Source of the DNA: Neoluteolibacter marinus
Lineage (GTDB): Bacteria > Verrucomicrobiota > Verrucomicrobiia > Verrucomicrobiales > Akkermansiaceae
Assembly: GCF_014904755.1 (NCBI RefSeq)
Contig: NZ_JACZFQ010000086.1
Coordinates: 17,553-81,552 of the forward strand
Reading direction: 5' to 3'
Length of the DNA: 64,000 bases
The position numbers and the translations under genes were made by a program. Position 1 is the stretch's first letter; each line of letters begins with the position of its first letter. Below are positions 15,760-22,427 of the stretch, one piece after another. The notes beneath the pieces were generated by a model, which saw nothing but the letters and a program-made list of their open reading frames with translations, was not told where the DNA came from and made no database searches.

Positions 15760-15855
15760 CCGGGGCCGCTGCCACCGGCTTGGCAATCGCATATCTTTCA
15801 TGGCAACTGGCAGGAGAGCTGGCAGGACGCCAGTCCACGGCGTGCATTTCCATTC

Positions 15856-16794
15856 ATGAAGCTCTTCGATTCCTTCCGCGCTCTGTTCCGGCCCGGCAGC
15901 GACCTGTACGTGTTGGGCTCGTCGATCCTGTGGGGGCAGGGTCACCCCGCGGCGGCGAAGATCGACCGGAAGGTCGCGGGCTTCATCGGCTCGGAGTTCG
16001 AGGAGCGTCCCCGGGTCCATCTCCTCGCTCATTCCGGCGCTTTGCTCGATGGCGATCCGTCCTCGCCGCCCGAGTCCGTTCACGGCGAGGTTCCCACGCC
16101 ATGGCCATCGGTCCTCGCGCAACTCCACGCGGCGCCCGCACCCCGGTCGGACCGGATCAGGGTTCTGTTAGAGGGAGGGATCAACGATGTCGGCGGCGTG
16201 CGGATTTCAAGTCCGGCGACTCCCCCGGAATACCTCGAAAAAGCCACCGAACGTGCCTGTTACCACGATTTCAAGCGGCTGCTCGAGGCGGTGTTCGCGC
16301 GTTTCCCACGGGCTGAAGTCTATGTGCTCGGCTACTACCAGATCCTCGCGGAACGAACCGTCCGCAAGGATGTCGAGGACATGCTCGACCGTGAAGGGCT
16401 GCCTCCAGTCGACGATGACGACTTCGACCTGGCGGAAAGGGCGATTGGCAATAGCCGGCTCTTTCGCGAGCGCTCCGACTTCTGGCTGGCAAAGGCCTGC
16501 CGGGAGGCCGGTCCGTCCTGCACCTTCGTGGAGGCGGGCTTCGACGCGGACGAAGGCATGTTCGGGAAGCCCAGCTTGCTTTTCCATCCATGGTCGAACG
16601 ATCCGATGATGGGCCTGCGGGCGAGGAAATGCACCTTGGCCCTCGCGAGACGAAAGACGGGCTTGCACTGCTTTCTCGCCGCAACTGCGCATCCGAATGA
16701 AGCCGGCATCGACCGTTATGTAGCGAACCTCATCGGCGCGATGAGGGAAACCGCGGCGCGGCGGAAGCGGGGACCAAACTTCAGCCCCCGGTGA
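15856..16794 (+). CDS. SGNH/GDSL-type hydrolase, probably cytoplasmic
   Basis: 312 residues with no signal peptide. Blocks of the SGNH fold are visible. Block I is VLGSSILWGQG, with nucleophile candidate Ser22 or Ser23 in place of the usual GDS. Block III is LLEGGINDVGG (about 105-115), holding the Asn of GxND. Block V is AATAHPNEAGIDRY (about 275), holding the HPN His of the D/H pair. A further HSGALLDGDPSS segment follows block I. These enzymes are esterases or lipases; the substrate is unknown. The C-terminus is basic (ARRKRGPNFSPR). It ends facing the OmpA-domain gene, with a strong shared hairpin between them. Confidence 0.75.
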   Translation: MKLFDSFRALFRPGSDLYVLGSSILWGQGHPAAAKIDRKVAGFIGSEFEERPRVHLLAHSGALLDGDPSSPPESVHGEVPTPWPSVLAQLHAAPAPRSDRIRVLLEGGINDVGGVRISSPATPPEYLEKATERACYHDFKRLLEAVFARFPRAEVYVLGYYQILAERTVRKDVEDMLDREGLPPVDDDDFDLAERAIGNSRLFRERSDFWLAKACREAGPSCTFVEAGFDADEGMFGKPSLLFHPWSNDPMMGLRARKCTLALARRKTGLHCFLAATAHPNEAGIDRYVANLIGAMRETAARRKRGPNFSPR

Positions 16795-16862
16795 CGGCTC
16801 GCCGCTATCGCGACAACAGCCGTGTCCCGGGGGAGGAAGCAAGGATCACAAAGGGATCGGGG

Positions 16863-16894
16863 TCCTGGCCACCAAGAGACGCCTGTGGCCAGGA
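16863..16894. terminator. Bidirectional stem-loop between convergent genes
   Basis: TCCTGGCCAC (16863-16872) pairs perfectly with GTGGCCAGGA (16885-16894) around a 12-base loop. It lies between the stop of the SGNH gene (16794) and the stop of the OmpA-type gene (16906). Position and symmetry fit a shared terminator. Confidence 0.65.
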
Positions 16895-16905
16895 ACGAAG
16901 TCCCG

Positions 16906-18429
16906 TCATTCAACGCCGATCCTGAAAACGCGGACGTTCCGGTCCAAGCTGCGATTCCGCTCGGGGGCATCCGCCGGATAGCGGGCTTCGCTCTCACCGT
17001 AGCCGACCGGGATCAAGCGCTCGGGATCAATTCCCTCGCGGACCAGGTCGCGCACGATCGCCTCGGCCCGCCGCTGGGACAGGACCATGTTGTCATCGTA
17101 GGAACCCTCCGCCGAGGCATGGCCCTCGATGACGAATCGGGCATCCGCCAGAGCCGGATTGGCAATCGCATCGGCGAGCGCCATCAGCATGTCGTAGGAG
17201 TGGCCGTCGGCGAAGCGCGTCGATCCCTGGGCGAAAATGATGTCATTGCTGCTGATCATCGAGCTCTGGCTGACCGGGTAGGACACGACCACCGACTCCT
17301 TGCGCCGGTAGTTTTCCGGCGGCTGCTCGTTGGCGTATCGATGACTTCCCCTTTCGTCTGGGAAGTAGCGGTCGACCCGTTCCGCCGGTTGCACCGATAC
17401 CCGGTCGAGCGCGGCGGCGGCGAGAAGGATCGCCGGGATGGAGTTGCGCGAATCGAAGCGCACGTAGCGACGGCCTTCGTGGTAGTAGCGCGGGGGTGCT
17501 GCCTGGAATCCACCGGCTGCCGGGCGCCGCCGGCCGTCTTCTCGCGCATCGCGGCGAGGTTCGACGCGGCCGGGCCGGCGGAAAAACTCGGGGGCTTCCT
17601 CTGACTTCGACCGGCCGCTGAGCTGGCGCAGCAGGAACTCGGAAGCGCTGCGGATTTCATCGCGATCCCGGCTGCCACCGCCTTGGCGCCGGTTGTCGCG
17701 GAGCCGCGGTTCGAGACGCGTCTCCCGGGCAGCCTCCGCCTTGGATACCGCGCTTTCGGCGCCGATCAGCTCACGGATCATGGCGCGGGCTTCTTCCTTG
17801 TCCTTCAATCCGAGCTTCCTGCGATCCGCCTTTTCCTCGACCTGCCTCGCGGTGCGGTCCACCGCCCGATCGGCATCCTTGGCCTCCTTCACTTCCTGCT
17901 TCGACTCAACCCTGTCTCCGGGCGGCGACGCGGGATCAGCCTGACGGTCCGGTTTTGCTTCGGTGACGTCGTGCGTCGGCGCGGGCCGCCCCTTTTCCGC
18001 CATCGGCCGCCCCTTCTCCTTGCCGGCAGTATCACCGGAGTTCGGTTGCTTGTCGTTCCGCGGATCCTTCGCGGATCTGGCAGCACTTTTCTCCGCGCGC
18101 CGGCTGGCTTTCTCGTCTTTCGCCTCGCTCCGTTTGATCGCGTTCTCCAAGCGCTTCCGGGCAAGCTTGACCTTGGCCTCCGCCATGGCCTTTTCCGCAC
18201 CGGCGGATTTCTCCGCCAACTCCTGGGCATCCTCCAGATCAATCCTCGCCTGCTCGACCCGCGGGTCGTCGGCTTCGGGGCTTTTCACGGCATCGTCAGC
18301 GGCATTGCGGACATTCTCCGACACCGCTTCCTCCCGGTTTTCATCGACGTCCTGCGCCAAAGCCGGGTGGCCGGGAAGGATCGAAAGCATGACGGAAAGC
18401 GGGATGTAGCGGGAAACTTTGAATCTCAT
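16906..18429 (-). CDS. OmpA-domain protein with long charged periplasmic coiled region
   Basis: 507 residues from the ATG at 18429, chosen because it opens a signal peptide (MRFKVSRYIPLSVMLSILPG, then HPALAQ). Residues about 25-330 are extremely rich in Lys, Glu, Arg and Ala, and are probably a long helical or coiled stretch. About 330-390 includes YYHEGRRYVRFDSRNSIPAI. About 400-507 is an OmpA/MotB C-terminal domain (NDIIFAQGSTRFADGHSYDM, FVIEGHASAEGSYDDNMVLS, QRRAEAIVRDLV, NRSLDRNVRVFRI) that would bind peptidoglycan non-covalently. There is no beta-barrel, so it is probably a periplasmic tether. A DUF-like second role cannot be excluded. Confidence 0.8.
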   Translation of the reverse strand: MRFKVSRYIPLSVMLSILPGHPALAQDVDENREEAVSENVRNAADDAVKSPEADDPRVEQARIDLEDAQELAEKSAGAEKAMAEAKVKLARKRLENAIKRSEAKDEKASRRAEKSAARSAKDPRNDKQPNSGDTAGKEKGRPMAEKGRPAPTHDVTEAKPDRQADPASPPGDRVESKQEVKEAKDADRAVDRTARQVEEKADRRKLGLKDKEEARAMIRELIGAESAVSKAEAARETRLEPRLRDNRRQGGGSRDRDEIRSASEFLLRQLSGRSKSEEAPEFFRRPGRVEPRRDAREDGRRRPAAGGFQAAPPRYYHEGRRYVRFDSRNSIPAILLAAAALDRVSVQPAERVDRYFPDERGSHRYANEQPPENYRRKESVVVSYPVSQSSMISSNDIIFAQGSTRFADGHSYDMLMALADAIANPALADARFVIEGHASAEGSYDDNMVLSQRRAEAIVRDLVREGIDPERLIPVGYGESEARYPADAPERNRSLDRNVRVFRIGVE

Positions 18430-18799
18430 GATGTGGTTTCTGGGTTGGCCATCCCTCCTTGCGGTAAGCATGCCACCCCCGTGAACCTTGAAACCACGTT
18501 GATTCCGGCCGCTTCCGGATGATTGACCGGGTCAGAATGCACCATCCGATTGCAGGGTGCAAAAGGATCGCCGATCCCGTGCACTCCTTGCCCCCTGGGC
18601 CGGAACGGCTGCAATACTCCTCGATGAACACGGTCAATCGAGGCGGTGGAGCTGCGGGGGCTCTGGATCTCGCGGATGGGGGACGTGCAAGGGATGCGTC
18701 CTGACGAAGAATTTTTCCGGGGCGCAATTGCCGGGTAGATAGGCAGTGAATGACCCATCTTCAGGGGAATGACCTCGATTTCCCGGGCGCATTCCGTCG
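18430..18799. other. Intergenic region without a recognised gene
   Basis: About 370 bases between the OmpA-type gene and the RAYT relic. The only structure seen is a small stem, CCTCGAT (18619-18625) with ATCGAGG (18637-18643). It should contain the promoter of the OmpA-type gene, but none was clear. Confidence 0.5.
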
Positions 18800-19183
18800 T
18801 CTGTTTCCACTTCGTGTCGCGGGTGGCGTGTCGCAGGTTCGGAACTCGGCATGAAAAGAACAAACTTGCGGAGTTCATGTGGACCTACGAGCGGCTCTGC
18901 GGACGTCGGATTCTGGCCAACGGCAGGATGGCGAACCACTCGCATTCTATAGCGAAGGTCCCGCAGCGACCGGGCGGATTGCGAACTGCAGGACGACACC
19001 ACGTTGGTGAACAAGGAGTCGTTCTGCCTCGGGAGGAAAATCGGTGGAACGCTGGGATATCTTCGACCATTGCGGCGCGGCCGCGAAGCTGGTTCGAGGC
19101 CATTGCGCTGACTCAACCGACCCGCCTCAAAAGGCGATCGATTTCACCGATCTCCACAACCTTCGGCGGGAGGTCTCTTCTAG
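18800..19183 (+). pseudogene. Decayed RAYT transposase relic with internal deletion
   Basis: It reads FVSRVACRRFGTRHEKNKLA, then EFMWTYERLCGRRILANGRM. It aligns with the RAYT copies at 962 and 1523, but without their 65-bp insertion. The HUH region has decayed (NHSHSIAKVPQRP), and a frameshift follows. Homology then jumps to the C-terminal end (DLHNLRREVSS, stop about 19183), so roughly 500 bp of the middle are lost. It is clearly older than the copies at the left edge and serves as the reference for the uninterrupted gene. Confidence 0.85.
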
Positions 19184-19251
19184 CTCCAGAACGAGAAGAT
19201 TGCAGTGAGTTGGGCTTGAGCCAAGCGCCGGCGTATCTCGAGAGTCCCCCG

Positions 19252-19842
19252 CTATGCTGAAACCAGTTCGGCGCGTCCGCGCTCCAGGAGTTGCTGCCGG
19301 GGGATCAGTGTGTTCCGTCGATGCATGAACAACACGGCGAAGTTTCCGCCGAGAATGATCAGCGAGAACAAGCCGAAGCCCAGCGATTGGTCGCCGCTCA
19401 GTTTGCCCGATGCCATCAAGGACCGAGCGCCGAGCGCGGTCAGGGGCACCACCAGCAGCGCGTTCACGGCGAGCAGGAGCTTGATCTCCCTCGCGGCGGC
19501 CCTGGTCTGAACCAGCGTCCATTCGATGGCGGTGCGCACGTCATTCGTCATCGGCGCGAAGCGGCGCGACTCGGCGACCCGGAAGCGGATGAACTCAAGG
19601 TAGGTGGCCCAGAGTGCGAGCATTGTGACGATGGCCGGCCAGGCTTCGCCCATCGACGTGCGTCCCGTCGCGAGTGCCCAGATCCCGAGTCCGGTGACGA
19701 GGCTCATGTTGAAGCCGAAGAAGCCCATGCGGATCTTGAAGCGCCTTCCCGAGTCCCGTTCCTTTTGAAGCACCTTCGCAAGGTCACAGGGGACCGTGTT
19801 CGATGCGGCGTTTGAGTTCCAAATCGTTTCGATATCATTCAT
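19252..19842 (-). CDS. Four-helix membrane protein paired with an ECF sigma factor
   Basis: 196 residues with an N-terminal cytoplasmic part (about 1-38) and four predicted membrane segments: MSLVTGLGIWALA, AIVTMLALWATYLEF, LLLAVNALLVVPLTALG and GFGLFSLIILGGNFAVLF. The start overlaps the stop of the sigma-factor gene by ATGA (19839-19842), so they are translationally coupled. The position and a soluble N-terminus before the first helix fit an anti-sigma or regulatory membrane partner. No ZAS zinc motif (HxxxCxxC) is present, so this is inferred from context only. Confidence 0.7.
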   Translation of the reverse strand: MNDIETIWNSNAASNTVPCDLAKVLQKERDSGRRFKIRMGFFGFNMSLVTGLGIWALATGRTSMGEAWPAIVTMLALWATYLEFIRFRVAESRRFAPMTNDVRTAIEWTLVQTRAAAREIKLLLAVNALLVVPLTALGARSLMASGKLSGDQSLGFGLFSLIILGGNFAVLFMHRRNTLIPRQQLLERGRAELVSA

Positions 19843-20339
19843 TTCATTTTCCCTTTCATGGTTTCAGCCAGTTGTTTGCGCACCCGATGAAGACGAACCG
19901 CCACGGCGTTCTCCGTGGTGCCGATCACCTCGCCGATCTCCGCGTGACTCAATCCGTCCAGTGACATCGTGATCACGGACCGGTCGATCGGCGGGAGTTC
20001 GCGGATGCACTCGTAGAGAATCTCGAGCCGTGGATCCGGCGGAGACGTGGCGGAGGGTTCCTGTTGTTGATCTGTCGTGGTCCCGGCTTCCCGAAACCTG
20101 CGCCTGCGTTCGCCGCGGACCCAGGTCAGGGCACAGTTGTGGACCACCCGGTAGATGAAAGTGGAGGACTTGGCATCGCCGCGGAAGTGAGGCATCGCCT
20201 TCCAGAGGCCCAGCATCATCAGCTGGATCAGATCGTCCCGGTCGGCGGGCGCGGCGAACGAGCTGGCGACCTTGTGAAGGATGGCCTGATGCTCCCTCAG
20301 CCGGCCGGCAAATTCGTTTTCTCGATCCGATGAATCCAC
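19839..20339 (-). CDS. ECF-type RNA polymerase sigma factor
   Basis: 166 residues starting with GTG at 20339 (DSSDRENEFAGRLREHQ). Region 2 includes PADRDDLIQLMMLGLWKAMP and STFIYRVVHNCALTWVR, the core-binding and -10 recognition helices. Region 4 is LPPIDRSVITMSLDGLSHAE, IGEVIGTTENAVAVRLHRVR, a typical helix-turn-helix that binds the -35 element. Length is normal for a group-4 sigma factor. Upstream, a GGAAT-N17-CTATT element may be its own promoter. It is coupled to the downstream four-helix membrane protein gene. The regulon is unknown. Confidence 0.9.
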   Translation of the reverse strand: MDSSDRENEFAGRLREHQAILHKVASSFAAPADRDDLIQLMMLGLWKAMPHFRGDAKSSTFIYRVVHNCALTWVRGERRRRFREAGTTTDQQQEPSATSPPDPRLEILYECIRELPPIDRSVITMSLDGLSHAEIGEVIGTTENAVAVRLHRVRKQLAETMKGKMK

Positions 20340-20356
20340 AGCGTGTTCGTTTGTGG

Positions 20357-20383
20357 AATAGGATGCCGGCCCAGGCGGATTCC
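20357..20383 (-). promoter_or_regulatory. Possible ECF-type autoregulated promoter
   Basis: On the minus strand GGAAT (20383-20379) is followed after 17 bases by CTATT (20361-20357). This lies 17 bases before the GTG start of the sigma-factor gene. GGAA-type -35 boxes are characteristic of ECF sigma factors, many of which control their own operon. The -10 assignment is tentative. Confidence 0.4.
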
Positions 20384-20507
20384 TTACATGAGAATCAGCG
20401 GCCTCTCGGTCGGAGGCTCTGCGCTCACGTGAAAACGGGCCGGAAAGGGGAGCAGGTGACAGAGTAGATGCCTGCCCCGAATGTCACCGGGCCAGGCCGT
20501 GTTTGCC

Positions 20508-20588
20508 CACGTTTGGCGGTGCTCGCCTTGCCTCTTGTCGCGGAAGGACCGCGTCCTTCCGTCGGGGTGCGGTGTGCTGGAAGCCAGA
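20508..20588 (+). repeat. Palindrome-bearing direct repeat A
   Basis: An approximately 80-bp sequence with the perfect stem GGAAGGAC-CGC-GTCCTTCC (20542-20560), flanked by CCTCTTGTCG and CGGGGTGCGG. A close relative lies about 517 bp downstream (repeat B). The pair brackets one small minus-strand gene. The layout resembles REP or MITE-like repeats. Confidence 0.65.
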
Positions 20589-20590
20589 CC

Positions 20591-20606
20591 GAGAAAATGC
20601 CTGCCC
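20591..20606 (+). repeat. RAYT-type motif copy
   Basis: GAGAAAATGCCTGCCC matches the core of the RAYT-upstream repeats with one C/T change. Another variant (GATGCCTGCCCCGAATG) starts at about 20467. Both flank repeat A. Confidence 0.5.
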
Positions 20607-20620
20607 CTTGATGCCGTTGA

Positions 20621-20920
20621 TCAGCTGTCGATTTCGAGACCCAGTTCCTTCCGTAGCAGGAACCCGAGTTCCGTTTCGGTGGGTGCCAGGCACTCGGACA
20701 TGCCGAACTTCACGATTTGCACCCCCTTTTCGGTGGTTCCGATCGCGAGGTAGACGTCCGCGGCCGCGGGCAATCCGCGGTAGCGGATCGCCGTGACCTT
20801 GCCGAGGAAGCGGCCGTCGCCACCTTCGCTGGTCATCATCTCCATCCCGTCGGCGGTGAAGCCCTCGAAGTTCCCGCGGATGGCTTCGTTGATGTAGCTC
20901 TGGATTTCCTCAGTGGTCAT
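20621..20920 (-). CDS. Small conserved-looking protein of unknown function
   Basis: 99 residues from ATG at 20920 (MTTEEIQSYINEAIRGNFEG). An earlier in-frame start (20968) would add basic residues that overlap no clear signal. It is acidic and probably a small alpha/beta domain (GRFLGKVTAIRYRGLPAAAD, VYLAIGTTEKGVQIVKFG). There is no signal peptide or membrane segment. It lies alone on the minus strand, bracketed by two direct repeats of about 80 bp that each hold a 19-bp palindrome. I do not recognise the family. Confidence 0.55.
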   Translation of the reverse strand: MTTEEIQSYINEAIRGNFEGFTADGMEMMTSEGGDGRFLGKVTAIRYRGLPAAADVYLAIGTTEKGVQIVKFGMSECLAPTETELGFLLRKELGLEIDS

Positions 20921-21023
20921 GTCGCGAAGGCGGACTCTCCGGCTGGCAAGGTCATATGGCCAGCACAATGGGGTCAGCTAGTGGGGCTGGCTCCGGATGG
21001 CATGGGACCAGGACACGCTTCGC

Positions 21024-21106
21024 AAGTTGCTGACGGTGGCTCGCCCTTCCTCTTGTAGCGGAAGGACCGCGTCCTTCCGGCGGGGTGCGGGTGTGATGGG
21101 AATCAG
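21024..21106 (+). repeat. Palindrome-bearing direct repeat B
   Basis: It shares with repeat A the CCTCTTGT[AC]GC lead-in, the perfect stem GGAAGGAC-CGC-GTCCTTCC (21060-21078), the CGGGGTGCGG tail and a closing TCAGAC/CCAGAC. The orientation is the same as repeat A. A partial relative (CTTGTCGCGGAAGGAGCGGA) occurs at about 44690, in the 5' end of the DUF5060 gene. Confidence 0.65.
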
Positions 21107-21178
21107 ACGACAGCATGAACGAGCAGGGCCGCCTTCCGCTACTTATTTTGAGCTTCAACGGCTTCCCTCCGCTCCGGA

Positions 21179-22408
21179 TCAGCGCCCGCTGGCAGTCATC
21201 ACCGCGATCTCCTCCTCCGTGTGCCCCAGCCGCTTCAGGAAGGGCCCGAGGTTCTTGCGGTGGCGGGCGGCGACCACGTCGCCCTGCAGGACCTCCATCC
21301 GTTGGGCGGGATCGAGCGCGGAGATCAGCAGCGCGCGGGCCTCGTCGAAGTTGTGTCCTCCGCTGTATTCGCCCCGCCGGAGCATGCCGATGACATGCTG
21401 CTCAATGGTCGCGTCCCCGCCGACCTGGTCGAGGAAGACCTGTAACATCTCCTTCTCCGGCGTTATGGCCAGCGCCTCCCATGCCGGCTCGTAGCGCGCC
21501 TTCTCGTCGGTGGAGGGATCGAAGCCGTCCGCCAGGAAGGTGCCCACCTCGGCGGGCGTCGCGACTTTCGTGTAGCCCTCGAAGAAATCCCGGATGTTGC
21601 TGTTGAACGACACCTCGCGGCCGAGCTGGAGCCACGCGTAGGCCGCCTGAGGATCGAGCTTTGACCACTCGGTGAGCAGGTTGCCAGGAACCGACGACAA
21701 GGTAAGGCCCGGGCCCGCCGCCTCGCTGGCGTCGGCGATGCCGTTCAGGGCTGTTGCGAAATCAAATCCCTCGGGATATTCCAAGCCCGGCCCGGTCCTA
21801 AAGCTTTTGTTCGAGACCCCCAGCCGGCAAACTTCGACCACGAACTCCGCACCACCCTTGGCGGACTCGAAAAGAAGGCCGGAGGGGATCTTCGGATTGC
21901 CCTCGTTGTCCTTTGAAAACTGCCGCGCGAGCTCAATGGCCTTCGCCAGATCGGTCTTTGCCTCGTGCCCGATAAGGTCGGCGATCAGCGCAAGCCGGTC
22001 CTTCTCCGACGACAGCGACTGCGTCCAGGCCAGTGCGCCGTCGGGGTCCTGCTCGTACCATTGCAACAACAGGTCCTTCACCAACCGCTTGTCGTCGTAA
22101 GCCAATCCGAACAGCCCCGCCCTCTCCTCGAGCAGGCCGAGCAAGGCGGGCATGTCCTCCGGAGATAGCCCGGCGAGCAGGTCCTTGTGAGCCTGCCCAT
22201 GGGGCTCGCGGGTCAATTCGTCGAGCGTCCGCTCCGCCGTCGCCCGCCGCTCTGCCGATCTTGACCGCATCTCCGCCGGCGGACGCCGGGACACCTTGGC
22301 CGGTGGCGCTGATTTCTCCGGCACAGGTTCCGGCGCGGGCTTCATCCACCAGCCGATTCCGAATCCCACTGCCACCGCCGGCACGATCACTGTCCAAGTT
22401 GCTTTCAT
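21179..22408 (-). CDS. Membrane-anchored helical-repeat protein, unknown function
   Basis: 409 residues. A single N-terminal membrane segment (WTVIVPAVAVGFGIGWWM) and a Pro/Arg-rich linker precede about 350 residues of helical, HEAT/TPR-like repeats. Examples are DLLLQWYEQDPDGALAWTQS and NLLTEWSKLDPQAAYAWLQL, which share a pattern W-x(2-4)-DPxxA-x-x-W. Proteins with this 'W...DP..A..W' pattern are common and uncharacterised in Verrucomicrobiota. The gene starts 19 bases after the stop of the large TIG protein on the same strand, so the two likely form an operon. No catalytic motif seen. It could be a periplasmic scaffold. Confidence 0.7.
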   Translation of the reverse strand: MKATWTVIVPAVAVGFGIGWWMKPAPEPVPEKSAPPAKVSRRPPAEMRSRSAERRATAERTLDELTREPHGQAHKDLLAGLSPEDMPALLGLLEERAGLFGLAYDDKRLVKDLLLQWYEQDPDGALAWTQSLSSEKDRLALIADLIGHEAKTDLAKAIELARQFSKDNEGNPKIPSGLLFESAKGGAEFVVEVCRLGVSNKSFRTGPGLEYPEGFDFATALNGIADASEAAGPGLTLSSVPGNLLTEWSKLDPQAAYAWLQLGREVSFNSNIRDFFEGYTKVATPAEVGTFLADGFDPSTDEKARYEPAWEALAITPEKEMLQVFLDQVGGDATIEQHVIGMLRRGEYSGGHNFDEARALLISALDPAQRMEVLQGDVVAARHRKNLGPFLKRLGHTEEEIAVMTASGR

Positions 22409-22427
22409 CGGTCCAGGAAGATGAGGG

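Noticed and set aside
20508..21106. Integron-like gene cassette with attC sites
   Set aside because: The palindromes are perfect 8-bp stems without the R'/R'' core (GTTRRRY) and L-box structure of attC, and no integrase is visible. A REP-type repeat is simpler.
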